Positions 33,225-44,899 of a DNA stretch of 64,000 nt are shown in pieces. Made by a program: the position numbers and the translations under genes. The notes beneath the pieces are model-generated. The model saw only the letters and a list, made by a program, of their open reading frames with translations. It did no database searches and had not been told where the DNA came from. The stretch is from Perognathus longimembris pacificus. Lineage: Eukaryota > Chordata > Mammalia > Rodentia > Heteromyidae. The first letter of the stretch is position 1; the number at the start of each line of letters is the position of its first letter. Location: the NCBI RefSeq assembly GCF_023159225.1, contig NC_063170.1, positions 24,702,301-24,766,300 of the forward strand, written 5' to 3'.

Positions 33225-33930
33225 GGGCAGGGGCGCGGGTGGGGGCGGGAGGGAGGGGGAAGGAGGGGGGGGACGGAGGCCCTCCCTCCCCCCTCTCCAC
33301 GCGGCCCGCAGCAGAGCCTGGCCCCGGCCCGCGGAGGGCGGCAGATGGCGCTGCGCCGCGCGTTATGGAGCCGGGCGCTCCCGGCCGGGCGCAGGGAGTC
33401 CACGGCTCGCAAAGTTTCTCGTGCCCTTCTCGCATGGAAACACATGTTTGTGGAATTAAGTAGTGGTTTCCTTTCGTGTGCGCCCCCCGGTTGCCGGCTC
33501 GCGTGTGTAGGCCCGGAGGTGAGCCCGGGCCCCGTACAGCGCCTTTCCAGAAGGAACCGAGGTTTCCAAGCACGCCCTCAGTCCAAGCGCGTCCACGGGC
33601 CCGCCCGCCCGCGGGGCGCCGCGGTCCCCGATGTAACAATAAATAACCAATAATCATCATCATCATCATAACCCGTAACACTTCCCCATACCGAGCTAGC
33701 ACGGTTTGGAAGACCGAGTGCGGAGAAATGTAAGTAAACAGAGCCCGGACGGTGGTGTTACTGAGTAACACAGAGGCACGGCGGGGAGGGGATTTCTTTA
33801 TCCGACCCTAAACTACACGGTGGCTGCTTGGAGCGGGGACGCGGCTCCCCCGGGGAAGGCCGACGGGCTGCCGGGGAGGGGAGCTGCGAGCTGCTGCGCG
33901 CTGCCGGGGTGGAAGCCCTGGGTGCCAGGA
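33225..33930. promoter_or_regulatory. CpG island, probable promoter
   Basis: The only long CpG-dense stretch in the window (for example GGCGCGGG, CGCGGCCCGC, CTGCGCCGCGCGTTATGG, CGGGGACGCGGC). It has Sp1-type GGGGGCGGGA, a CCAAT-type AACCAAT near 33641, and a CTCF-like GGCAGATGGCGCTG near 33340-33353. Donor-like sites follow on the plus strand at 33519 (GGAG|GTGAGC) and 33730 (AAAT|GTAAGT), and on the minus strand at 33042. CpG islands of this kind usually mark promoters of housekeeping, developmental or long non-coding genes. I cannot tell which gene. The open frames inside (102-217 codons on both strands) are explained by high GC. Confidence 0.75.
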
Positions 33931-36441
33931 TCAGAAACGGATCCCTGCGGAGAAAATGTAGGACCTCCAGAGCTATCCATCTTGAGGGCACAGTAAAGAG
34001 ACCAGGTGTTTTGTTGTTGTTTTCTTTTTGTTTTCGTTAAAGGATAGATTGAAGGTGATCGGAATCGCCCAGCAACCCCTTCCCCTAGCCAAGCCGTTCC
34101 ATTAGTGAGAGCTTAGTACGTATTTAACATCGTCATAAAACCCGTCTTTTCAGAGTAAACAAGCCGGCCTGTGAGCATCGCGACAAGATGTATGCAGCTT
34201 TGTTTGGGATAATGGATTTGACCAGATCAAAACAGCTGGGAGGAGATGGTGGAGGAGAAGCTGGGCGCTGGCGCTGAGTTAAAGTCACTGCAGATCTGGT
34301 CCACAAGGCACTGGTGAGGCCGAGGTGGAGGGCAGAACCAGGGTTTTCCTTCCACACCAAGGCGAATGTGCCTTTTTCTGTCCACTTTCTGGGCAGTTTG
34401 TTGCATAAATTAGGTCGTGTGTCTCAGCCCTGCAGTAGTGTAGCCAGCTGTTGTGGCTTGCGCAGGGGAGCTTTGAGCCTCTGCCCACCCCCCCCCCCTT
34501 CTCACAAATGTTGATAAAACTTCTGAAAGTGACAGATCCACCCAGCCATCATTTCCACAAAAGTTCCAGATCGAAAATCTTGTTTTAGAGGATTTGTTTT
34601 TGTTTTGAAGTTTTCAGCAACTTCTGGAATCCCTTTATAGAGATATGAAGGTATCATTTTCTTAGATTTCATCACTGCTTAGTATTTTGTAAATAAAAAA
34701 CTATGGCTCCATAGACTTTATTCTGCTTAAGAAATAAATGCATGCATTTAATACTAAAAGACCTTATCAAAGTAAGAAATATTCTCAAACTTTCTGAAAC
34801 TTTGTCATTTGAAACAGTTAACTATATTTGAGGTGATTCAAGAGTTTGATATTCCTTTGCTCACATATGGCTTTTTTTTTAAAACAGTTCATGCTGTTTT
34901 TCTTCTATTTTTATATTTTGAACTAAAGTTCAAAGACTTTTTTCTAACCAAATGTCATTTGTGATGTCAAGGTACACAGTTTTACATAACTACTGTGAAC
35001 AATGAAATGCAACTTCAGTTGTGCAAGTAATAGTGATGTTTAAGGCTTACTAAATATCCAAACATTGTAAATTCTATCTGTAATATTCAGAAGCTGATTA
35101 AGGATCAAAATTTAGAGCTGTCTTTCAAAAAAAAAAAACCAACAACTGAGCCACCATGAAATTTAAAATTAGCCCAGGATTACAGTTTGCAAAGAGAAAT
35201 GTCTCCACCTCCAAGATGAGCAAATGTCAGCAAAATGAAAGGAAGAAAAAAGAAAAGATGTTCTTGTTTTGACACAAGTGAGAAAAGCTTAGTGTCTTTC
35301 ATTTTTAACCTCATTTCAAATTTATCTCTCCACCACCTTGGTATTTCTGCATGGAGATAATTGGCCTTCTTCAAACCCCAAGGCAACTGGGTACCCACAG
35401 CTCACACTTCGTATGAGAAAGCATTGTACTCATAAATTGGGTATGTTAAACTGAAGCCCCTTTGTACAACTACTTAAAGATAAGAGCTAAATAAATCATA
35501 ATGCTAAGCAAATTGTTAGAACTGGAATATACTCATAACTGGTTACCTATCGATTTTCTTTTCTTTCCTAGTGTAATTTTAATCTTGCACAGGATATGTG
35601 GTTTGTTTTCCTTGAAAGGTAATATAGGAAGTTGAAAAATATGACACAAATCTACTCTTGATAGGATAAAGACAGAAACCTGTTGAAATCTGGAGAAATT
35701 TGCACTGAGATTCACACCTACAGTTAATAGAAGGAAAGGCTTCCCAGGAAAAATAATGCAATGGTGACTGTATTTCCCCGGTTTTCAGCATGCAAGACCA
35801 AGTATTTAGGAATTCCCATATCACTGAGATTTCACCAGCACAACCAGGAAAGTGGGCTTATTTGCATTAGCAGTTTAGCATGTGTATATGTACAATCATC
35901 AAAAGGCCCCTGCTTAATATTTGAAAAACTAGGATGTAAATGACTGTCTTATTTTGACACAATTTGCCTTAACTTCATTTCCTGTTGCTTCAGTCATTTA
36001 ATTTTTAGGGTTTCTGTATCAGAGTGACTACCATCTATTAGTCCACTTGGTGATAGAGGGCAGGATCCTGTTGTATTGAAGTTAATAAAGCAGAACCACA
36101 AGCCTAATTATTGAGGAGATAAGGCATGCTGACAAGTGTTCATCTACAGGTCTACACCGTGCACCTACACATTTAGGAATGGGTTCTTGGGGACACAATG
36201 GGGACAGAGAAAGAGGTAGGTAGAGGTGGTTTTATCTTAGTAAAACTTGACAACTTCTCCTTCTTAGATGGGGCAGTAAACTGTGTGTCTATAGGAGAAA
36301 GGAAGTGGCTAATCATTAGTCAAATGAGATCATGGGAAGAGCTGCTTTAATTAAACAACTAGAAAATAGCTGATTTGTTCCAAGAATATGTATGTGTATT
36401 TAAATGCAGTACAGACACATATGCATTTAGTAGCTGGTGGG

Positions 36442-36472
<31 letters not shown>

Positions 36473-36559
36473 CCAGACACAGAGAGGGAGGGAGAAATAA
36501 AGGGGGGGAGGGAGAAAAAATTGCTTCTGTAATGCCAGCAGTTACACATACACATGAAA
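33931..36559. other. Insertion-poor unique DNA downstream of the island
   Basis: No gene recognised. It has few interspersed repeats, apart from a small L1-like 3' relic near 35449-35490 (GCCCCTTTGTACAACTAC) and a GT run at 36442-36463. Much of it is AT-rich with enhancer-like texture. It may be the first intron of a transcript from the island. Confidence 0.4.
36442..36463. repeat. (GT)n microsatellite
   Basis: A short pure GT run followed by GA-rich sequence. Confidence 0.9.
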
Positions 36560-38190
36560 TGCATCACTGTGGAAAAATTAATATAAATACATATTGTTGG
36601 TATACTAGATTGTAATGTATAATGTCATGCTATACCTACCATAGTATTAATAACTTTTACAGTATAGAGACTGATTGAAATTTTGACTTACTGATCACTG
36701 AGAGGCCCATATTTGTGTCTCCGTAGGCTGCTGGCTTGTGCAAATAACTATACCATACTTATGCCAATTGGAGATGCATGTGAAAAATTCCCCCTCGTGG
36801 TTGGCAGATTGTTGCCTATGTATTTATACACAATTTTAACACTATCATCAGTACTGCTCTCTTCCCCCAAATCCTCCATCCTGAGTCAACAAGCACACAA
36901 AAATGCCTATGTGGTTCAGATCATTAACCTTAAAAGGTGCTCAGAAAAGGAAAAGATACCCAGTGCAGTTTGGACAGTTACAATGATCAATGTAGCAAAA
37001 ACGGAAAGCCTGGCTTTGACAGTGATTCTATTAACACAGCTTTGTCCAACAAATATTAAAATTGCAAAGCAATTTTCCCACTTGACAATGGCTAATGAAC
37101 TTAAGTGAGTGCAGAATGAACTTGAATAATTGAGGAAATGGTTCAGTTAAACTAAAAGCAGCTGAAAAGTACAAATAAAATGAACACACCGGGCTTAGCA
37201 AGAATATTACTATTTGTAATAGCCAACCAGCTTGTGTAGGCACCAAAATAAAGAAGGCCATGTGACTGAACATTTCATTATGATGATTGAGCATAAAGAT
37301 ATTCACCACATTTTTAAACAAAAAGGAACACTAATAATTCTTTCTTTCCTACAGTATGTTACAAAATAAGCATGTGGTTGAAATTAGACAAAAACAACCC
37401 CATCTCATTGGCAGGATATATTTTAATTCTGATTTGATCTTTATGATCCTATCTGTGCCTATTTTAAATTTAAGTGGATTACATTCAGCAAATATCCTTT
37501 TTATTATCCAGGCTTGACTGTCTCATACTATTAGGGTTTCTCCGTTCAGCTTCTACAAATCTGTTATTACATAAAACCATAAGAAGCCTCTTATGTTCAA
37601 ACCAGGTTGGACTTGAGTCACCCAGCTTAATATTTGATAATGCAGAAGGGCTCTTAATCAGATTTGCTTATTTCATGACAGAATGTTTCTGCAATTATGA
37701 TAATTGTGGTGTTAAATTTGTTTGTCTTTGTATCTGGCTTTGGGCATAATCTTCTCTCTTGAAAGCCACTCAAGATGGAACTCCAGATTCCTGCACAAAA
37801 CCCAATTAATATTAAGATGACAAGTCTTGATGAGCTCCCAAAGAGGCAACAGCTGAACAGACTCTAACATTCTTAAGTACAGATACTTGAGTGATCAAGG
37901 ACATCTGAGAGAGACACACAATTCAATAATCCCTTTCTCAAGAAAGGCAGCTCTGTGAGCTACCAGGGAAATCAAAGGAACACATCAGAAAGAAAATGAC
38001 GGCTCTGGTTTTGTAGCGTCTCTATTAAAATGCAAAAGTTATGGATTTTTTGGGGGGTGATGGGAACCTTTTTCTGTTTTGATTGATTTCTTTTTTTATA
38101 GCTTGATGATTTCTGGAAGATTATCTTAAAAGCTTAAAGGAAAAAGAAAAGGCTGCATCGTCAAAAGGTTATCTTACATGCCAAGAGCCT
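36560..38190. promoter_or_regulatory. Candidate conserved non-coding block
   Basis: About 1.6 kb without any recognisable transposon. It is AT-rich with many TTAAT, CAATTA and ATTTGCAT-like words, as in developmental enhancers. Frames of 131 codons (36713-37108) and 91 codons (37474-37749) are open but have no domain or splice context. Conservation must be tested; this is a guess from texture and lack of insertions. Confidence 0.35.
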
Positions 38191-39540
38191 ATGTAGTTTT
38201 GGTGAACAAGGTGTGTTCCTAGGAGCTGGCTCCGGTCACAGGAGGATCACACCACTCCTCACCCTGGGCAGAGCCTTCCCAGCAAAATGAAAAACCCGTA
38301 CAGCCCCATTTGACTTGACTCATGTGTGAAACACTAGCCATGGAGGAGAGGGTGGCGGCCCCAGCTACCTTAGTCCCCTGAGACAGAGACAGAAAGCGCT
38401 GGATTAACACATGGCTTTCCATTCTCATTGTACAAAGCAATTGTCTTTATCCCCTGACCCCCCAATTTCCTAGCATTATGGGTGGCCCCTCCCCCTTTGA
38501 TTTACAGCTAAATTCACCATCCGGAGGTGACATCCTAACCCATTGATTTGTAATCAGAAATTGGTTTCCTGTCACTTTAAAAGTAAGGCACTAAGGGGCA
38601 GTAAAAACAAGGCTGTTGGAGCTAAATGGAGCTGTAGTTCAGGCTCTGGGCCATTACACAGTACCTTTCCAATGTATTTATTACATTAAAAAAAAAAAAG
38701 CAACTAAAACCTCTGTAGAACATTTTCAATGGCTGATGACACCCTCATGGGTGACTTATTGCTCTGTGAAATCAGGTTTGTAGAAACTCTTCCACCTGGG
38801 CCACCAAAACAACACAAAAAACAGAGAAAACATAACAACAAAAATGCATGCACACATATAAGAACAGCCTGGCTCTGCCTGTGCACAAGACTGTGTTCTC
38901 ACAGCACAAAGACTGTTTACCTATCCACGGCCCAGGGCCAGCCACAGGAAATGCCCAGGCCAGGAAGAGGGCTTTGCTAATGGCTTGGTAAGTCTGAATG
39001 TGACTTTGCAGCCATCAGGCCAAATTCAGCATTCGTTCTGTTGGACAAAGTCTACAGTGACCACTGCTCCCTCGCCCCATACACTCACACCACAGCTCCC
39101 CTATGTAGCACCTGGACAGGTCTTTGTAGAAGCCTCCTGTAGAAAAGCAGAAACTACCTAGTCAGGGGGGAAGAAAAAGATTTCTGCCATCCAGATTGTA
39201 TTTCCAGATATTCAAGGGGGCAGAGAACACTGCTGAGAAACTATCTTTATCTATCTTTATGTGTTCCAGCAAACTAAAACAGATTTAACTCCTATGCCTA
39301 CATGATCCCCCCCCCACCTCCCCACACCCTCACCCCACTGCACCCCTTTTAGCTTCTTGGCTTGTCACAAAATGGTAGTCTTTCTCAGGAGAGAGCCCCT
39401 CATCCAGAGAATCTTCTGGAAGCACTGCGCTGCAAAATCCAATCTAGACTCTGCCACAGAAGCACGGACAGGCCCACTCACAGAGCGAATTGCCCCAAAT
39501 TGTGAGATCTTTGAAATAAAATCTGTCTCCGTTGCCTTCT
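38191..39540. other. Unique sequence, no gene seen
   Basis: Includes an A run at about 38688-38699 and C-rich runs near 39307. No repeat or exon is supported, though 38560-38660 has CNE-like texture. Confidence 0.35.
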
Positions 39541-40015
39541 GAGGTTCCTGCTAATTAATATTCAAAAGACTCACGGAGGAAAAATGGATACCTAAATCAT
39601 ACATATGTATATGCCTTTTAAGCTTTATTATAACCCCTTACTTGGTTAAAATCCAACTTGAGTCAACATACAAAGGTGACTGAACTGTAACAGGAGACAT
39701 ATCTGCTTTATGTAGGCATGTTACTGCGCCACCAGAAACTCTCAATAGTAATTATTATGCCAAGCACCCTGTTGGCACAATTACACTAAAGCTCTAATTA
39801 GTAGCAGTAAGATTAGAACCCCTACATGTTAAATCTGTAGAAGCAACGCTGAGTGAAGGATTTAAAACAGTTTCAAAACATTGTATTGTCTTTATTACAG
39901 TCTTTATACTTCAGTAAAGAAGGGTTTTCTATAAAATGCACTTAAAATAATCTGGTCCTGTCACTAAAAATAGGAAAGATAAGGTAATTACAGTCAAACC
40001 TAGTGAGTCGGCTTG
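39541..40015. promoter_or_regulatory. Candidate conserved non-coding block
   Basis: AT-rich, insertion-free, with CTAATTAATATTC and CTCTAATTAGTAGC homeodomain-type sites. It also has a dyad TGCCAAGCACCCTGTTGGCA at 39758-39777 made of two inverted NFI-like half-sites. Its enhancer role is inferred only from this texture. Confidence 0.35.
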
Positions 40016-40622
40016 CTACCTAGGTGCATTAAATCGAAAATGACAAATCTGGCGAGCTGGGCTTGGGAGATGCAAACTTCCTACCTGCTGGCCACATTGG
40101 GAAATTTTTCCTTCTTCCCATCAGCCAGAGGAACGCATGGGCTCTGCTTGGCTGGGCTCTGCCTTCCCCCACCCCTCCCCATGCACAGCTTGATCATTAC
40201 CTTGGAGAAAGAGGCTGGAGGCAGGCGAGAGAGGCATGGCATGTGCAGCTTTCTCCCTCATGTTTTCAGCACCAGGAGATTTACCTGTCTCCTTAGTGAC
40301 TGCACACTCTCCCAGAGAACACAGCAAGAGGCTATTTCTTTCTCAGAAGTCTCTGGGTACACAAGCAATGATCCTGGATGTGTGGGGTCTGGAGCTGCTT
40401 GTCCCCTTTCCAAGCAGGAACAGCTCCAGGGCAGAGGAGCTAGGCCCTCAGTGCAGAGGCCTTGGCTAAGGTAAGAGCAGACTGGCACAGGGAGAGGTGC
40501 TCCTGGGCCATCTATTGAAACACTTGGGGAAAGCAAAATGGAGTTGGTGAGCTATGCCCAAAGACTCCAGGAGAAGAGAAATGCAGATATGGGTGATCAA
40601 AAATCAGGTGTATTGACTGTGA
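40016..40622. other. Unique GC-moderate sequence with a strong donor-like site
   Basis: Open in two plus-strand frames to about 40474. It ends near a good splice-donor match, CTAAG|GTAAGAG (GT at about 40470). No protein homology is recognised. A non-coding exon is possible. Confidence 0.3.
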
Positions 40623-40635
40623 CTGGGGAAATTTT

Positions 40636-40844
40636 TGTTTGTTTGTTTTTTTGCCAGGCCTGGGCCTTGGACTCAGGGCCTGAGCACTGTCCCTGGCTTC
40701 TCTTTACTCAAGGCTAGCACTCTGCCATTTGAGCCACAGTGCCACTTCTGGCCGTTTTCTATATATGTGGTGCTGGGGAATCGAACCCAGGGCTTCATGT
40801 ATATGAGTCAAGCACTCTTGCCACTAGGTCATATTTCCCAGCCC
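40636..40844 (-). repeat. IDL-Geo dimeric SINE
   Basis: Antisense dimer after a TTTG-rich tail: GCCAGGCCTGGGCC, GAGCCACAGTGCCACTTCTGG, then GGGGAATCGAACCCAGGGC and a CCCAGCCCC end. The flanks CTGGGGAAATTTT (40623) and CTGGGGAAACCTTTT (40845) form an imperfect TSD. Confidence 0.93.
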
Positions 40845-40858
40845 CTGGGGAAACCTTT

Positions 40859-42540
40859 TCATTTGGCATTTTTTTTCCCCCTTGAAACTGAGCAGCTAGG
40901 ACTACATAAAATATTTTATAGAAGGAAAGCTAGAAGCAAGGAGAAGAGAAGCAAACAATGTCATTTCATCTACCTGGTTGGTGCCCAATTCTCACCCACC
41001 CCCACCACCTCCCAGAAAGAAATGTGGTTGGATCTTTCACAAACATTGGCAGCTAAGGAATGCCAGGCACAGCCAGGCTGTCTTTCCTGCCATCACATGC
41101 CTGGCTTCATACCCACTGGCTCATGTGTCCACTAAGCTCAGCTACTTACAAAGCACTTGACCCTCTGCCCATCAAGTGCCTGAGAGGAGAAGCAGAGAGT
41201 GATGGACTCCCAAAGCTATGGGGCACACTACTGGAGCTGGAGATTTTCTGAGCCTCTGCACACACTTCAGAAATCCTGTGGGTAGATTATAGCATTTCTA
41301 TTCTGTGTATGTGATGTAAGATCCACAGTGTTCTACAGTCATCTCCATAACTATCTAGAGAGTCGTTGAACATGTGACAAAACTTGCTCAGGTTTTCTGG
41401 TTAAGCAAAAACATGATTTATTTTGCTTTGAAACAGCGACTCCCAAACAAATAACATTGAAAATCATCAGGATGAATGGAGCAGATAGAACTCCCCAAAT
41501 CTGACTGTACTTTTACAGTAGTATTACTTCATAGTTTTGCCAGCAAATTTTTCATAATTACAATAAAATCAGCAAGGGCCTATTTGTGTATCATATATAT
41601 AGACTCTGTACAGCCTCAGAGCTATAAAGCCGTCCACCAGGATGTATAGCAAGAGGAGGACAGGAGTCAGAGGGCGGCCTCTGAATCTTAATAACTGTGT
41701 GTATTCAGCCATACTTTATATCTAGAAGTGCTATTTACTGTAAAATTGAAGACTGGGAGAGTATGATACTTTCTGGTGTCTATATTTTATCTTGGCTTCT
41801 CTTTCATAGCTCCAGACTGGAGGAAGGAAGGGAAACCTCCCTCTGCCTTATGGGTTATCTAATTGCTGTCATAATTCCTTTATTTATGTGCGCATATGTT
41901 TTATCTACAAAAGATATCCACATGAGAGCTGATCTTTCTGCAACTGTTACAGAACTATTAAATGTATATTAGTATGGTCATTTTTATTTAATGGAAACAA
42001 ATAACACTTAATCTTATTGGAAGGGTTAAGTGGGTTTACTTGATAAAGGGCAAATCCCTTTGGATGCTTTTTAAAAAAAATAAAATAATAGCTGCAGTTG
42101 CTGACAGATGGTCTTTGTCTGAGTGTAGCTGAGGACAGATACAGTTTCTTTTTACACATTTATGAAACTTGTAGATATAGATGCTTGGTAATATGCTGTG
42201 GCCTGGGACAAAGAGCAAGCTCGCTGGACAGAGGATTAGATTTCACATCAGTGACAGATGGCTGGCTTAGCAGAGTCAGATAAAATTAAAGGGGTGGGGG
42301 AGGAAGTGGATAAAAAGAAAGCATTTTCCATGTAAAAGTTGCATCTCTTTAAGACAATGAAAGCATGTAACACCCAGCTTCCCACCACCGCCCCCCCCCC
42401 CCCAACCTGGTGCTCAGTTCCCGGATTTAAATTTCTCCTGAACAAATATGCATTTAATTTTTGTCATTGCAGAAGCGATGAGATTATCCTTTTGGACCAG
42501 TCTTATCAAAGGGTAACTAAGACACAACATAATTAACCAT
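40859..42540. other. Unique sequence, no gene seen
   Basis: AT-rich in parts, with a 13-base C run at 42391-42403. Frames of up to 91 codons are not recognisable. No interspersed repeat seen. Confidence 0.4.
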
Positions 42541-43290
42541 TTGCCTTTCAACTTGACCAGCTCCTAGTACATAGTGGCAGAATTACACGGACTATTTGCA
42601 TGAGAGACTTTATCTACACTATCCTTCCTAGCTTAAGCTGATTTTTACAAGCCTGGCAGGAAAAAAAATCCACATATTTTGCTTAGTCCATATGCACCAT
42701 TTAAAACTTATAACATCACTATAACCTTCGTCAAATAACCATACAACATATTTAGTGTTAATTTGTCATGCTGAAATTATTCATTGGTGTCTTGAGTTAA
42801 GTTCGAGGATATTTATGGGTTATACCATTGCATGTTTTCTGGCAATGTGTTTGCTAGATTTCATAGATTTACTGTGTCTGCTTTTTTATGACTGACATAG
42901 CAATAACCAGATTGCAAAGATATTTATGTTGTTTGTGGCTTCACAAGATAATTAAAGGATATAAATTAATCAAGCGCAATTAATTAGAAACTTTATGTTC
43001 ACAGCAGTCCTTCTTTGCATGTATAATTTATATTTATTGATTTCCTGGCGTTCATTAGCCTATGAGATAAGAGCAAAAATGCATTAGAGAAGAAAATGTA
43101 CAATTAGCGTGAGAGTGAACCCTGGCGTAATGGATAGATCAGCACATGTTTGGGGCAAATATAAAGCTTTGTTAACTGTCATAAGCAGTTACAATTGATG
43201 AGTGGTATTTCCCTACATATCTTTCAGCTGATTAACGGCATTTTTAAAGAGTCCTCTTAATGGGAAGCTGATAGGGTGGCTGAATTTACA
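42541..43290. promoter_or_regulatory. Candidate conserved enhancer, homeodomain-site-rich
   Basis: The most enhancer-like block. Three TAAT clusters lie within 45 bp: GATAATTAAAG (42947), AAATTAATCAAG (42964) and CAATTAATTAG (42977-42987), with GTTTGTGGC (Runx-like) nearby and CAGCTGATTAACGG near 43227. No transposons interrupt it. Function and conservation are inferred, not shown. Confidence 0.45.
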
Positions 43291-43795
43291 TTTTAATCAG
43301 AGTATTTATGATAGAAGCAGTACTCGAAACTGATTGGTGGAGGGCACGGGAGGTTCCCTGAGGGAGCCTGATGGGGAGGAGGCTTTGCAGTGGGTCCACT
43401 AGCCCATTCCCTTCTCGTTTTCTTATCCAAAAATGTGGGGGGTGGGGGGGCAAGAGTCCTAGGGGCCTGTAATTGACTACATTCTGATGAATCTCCAGGA
43501 GGAAAGGTCGAATATATGAGATACCAGAAGAGAATTCCAGTCCAGACTTCACTTCTGTCACTCAGTGTCGAATGCGCCCCACGCCCCAAATAGCAGCAGT
43601 GACACCCAAGTGACTTAACCAAAGGAGCACACAGAAGACGGGGAGGTGTATTGGCACAAGAAAGAACACTGTCCTCTCCAGTCTGTTTCTCTTGTTGACC
43701 AATTGAATTGAGAGCCCACCCTAGTGAATTCCAAGGGGGCCACACAAGAGGCTCCTTCCTAGTGGCAGGGGAGAACACGTCCAACACGCATGGCT
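43291..43795. other. Unique sequence, no gene seen
   Basis: A 171-codon minus-strand frame (43293-43808) overlaps a 91-codon frame in another register. Its composition is Pro/Ser-rich with no known domain. It is not supported as a gene. Confidence 0.4.
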
Positions 43796-43805
43796 CGAGA
43801 GCCAA

Positions 43806-43811
<6 letters not shown>

Positions 43812-43840
<29 letters not shown>

Positions 43841-44031
43841 GCCAGTCCTGGGCCTTGGACTCAGGGCCTGAGCACTGTCCCTGGCTTCTTCCCGCTCAAG
43901 GCTAGCACTCTGCCACTTGAGCGACAGCGCCGCTTCTGGCCGTTTTCTGTATATGTGGTGCTGGGGAATCGAACCTAGGGCCTCGTGTATCCGAGGCAGG
44001 CACTCTTGCCACTAGGCTATATCCCCAGCCC
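43812..44031 (-). repeat. Young IDL-Geo SINE, 16-bp TSD
   Basis: Antisense dimer with a pure T run of about 30 bases at its tail end, and a perfect TSD CGAGAGCCAACATTTT at 43796-43811 and 44032-44047. Sequence is almost identical to the copies at 51728 and 62296. The long uninterrupted tail and perfect TSD indicate a recent insertion. Confidence 0.97.
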
Positions 44032-44047
44032 CGAGAGCCAACATTTT

Positions 44048-44899
44048 GAAATTAGAAGCTGGGGCTCCTCCTGACTTGTCAGCCATTAACAGTTTGGTTC
44101 TTTCAGGAAAGAACAGAAGTTAGGTTGTAGAATAGTCAGAGAAACTTCTCTTTTAAATTTAGTCATCTTTTAGAGGACGGAGAAAGATCCTTCCATTGGA
44201 TTTCCCAGAGTCTTAAGAATGAAGCGGAATCCTCCATACCTGTCATCTACTGAGCAGACCTCTCCTTCTGCATCAGGAGGCCTGTGAGGGCAGGTTGGGT
44301 CATTTGTTCATTAAAAGGGACTCCTTAAGATGGTGTCATGGGCAACACAGAACAAAAGCACCTCAAGATGGGACAATTAGTGAGGCCCCGGAGTGAGATT
44401 CATGTCTGACTGGTGATGGGTCCCTTAATGGCTGTCTCTGCAGGAGTGGACCCATTTCTTGTCATTCCCACGTGGAGATGGGACAATAGGGCTGGACAGC
44501 CGTATTGCATGTTTAGTGGTGATTCCCAACATGCTCTTTATCCTAAAGAATGTCTGGAAAGAGAAACAAAGGGCTGTTCCCCCAAGGGGGCTCATTCCTG
44601 ATTCAGAGACCAGCTGGGGAGACCTTCAGTTCCCTTAAGAAACCGACTTGAATCAAGCAAGACTAGGGGCCTGGTCTTTCTCAAGCAAGGACAAAAGCCA
44701 CCCTCTTGAGTCTTACTAAATGCCTTTCCTTCTTCCTCTCATTTTGGCTCTTCTGCAGCCTGAGGGTTCAGAGGCCCCCTCCCCTATTTCCTGGTGGAAT
44801 TCCATCTGTGTGGATTGAATATTGACAGAATCTTCCATGTGTCTTTATGCCTTGGGGCAATTAGAATTGGATTCCATACACTGAAGCTAAGGCTACAAA
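44048..44899. other. Unique sequence, no gene seen
   Basis: Unremarkable single-copy sequence. No exon recognised. Confidence 0.4.

Noticed and set aside
33345..33653. ATGGCG start at 33345 as the start of a real protein
   Set aside because: The context CAG-ATG-G lacks a purine at -3, the peptide matches nothing I know, and GGCAGATGGCGCTG is better explained as a CTCF-like site. I keep only the promoter call.
33118..33771. 217-codon minus-strand open frame in the CpG island
   Set aside because: The region is GC-rich and open in several frames on both strands, as expected without AT-rich stops. The peptide is Pro/Arg/Gly-rich with no known domain.
36713..37108. 131-codon plus-strand frame as a protein gene
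   Set aside because: No recognisable domain and AT-rich enhancer-like DNA around it. Kept only as something to test.
43293..43808. 171-codon minus-strand frame as a gene
   Set aside because: No domain, a second overlapping frame is open, and there is no promoter or splice context.
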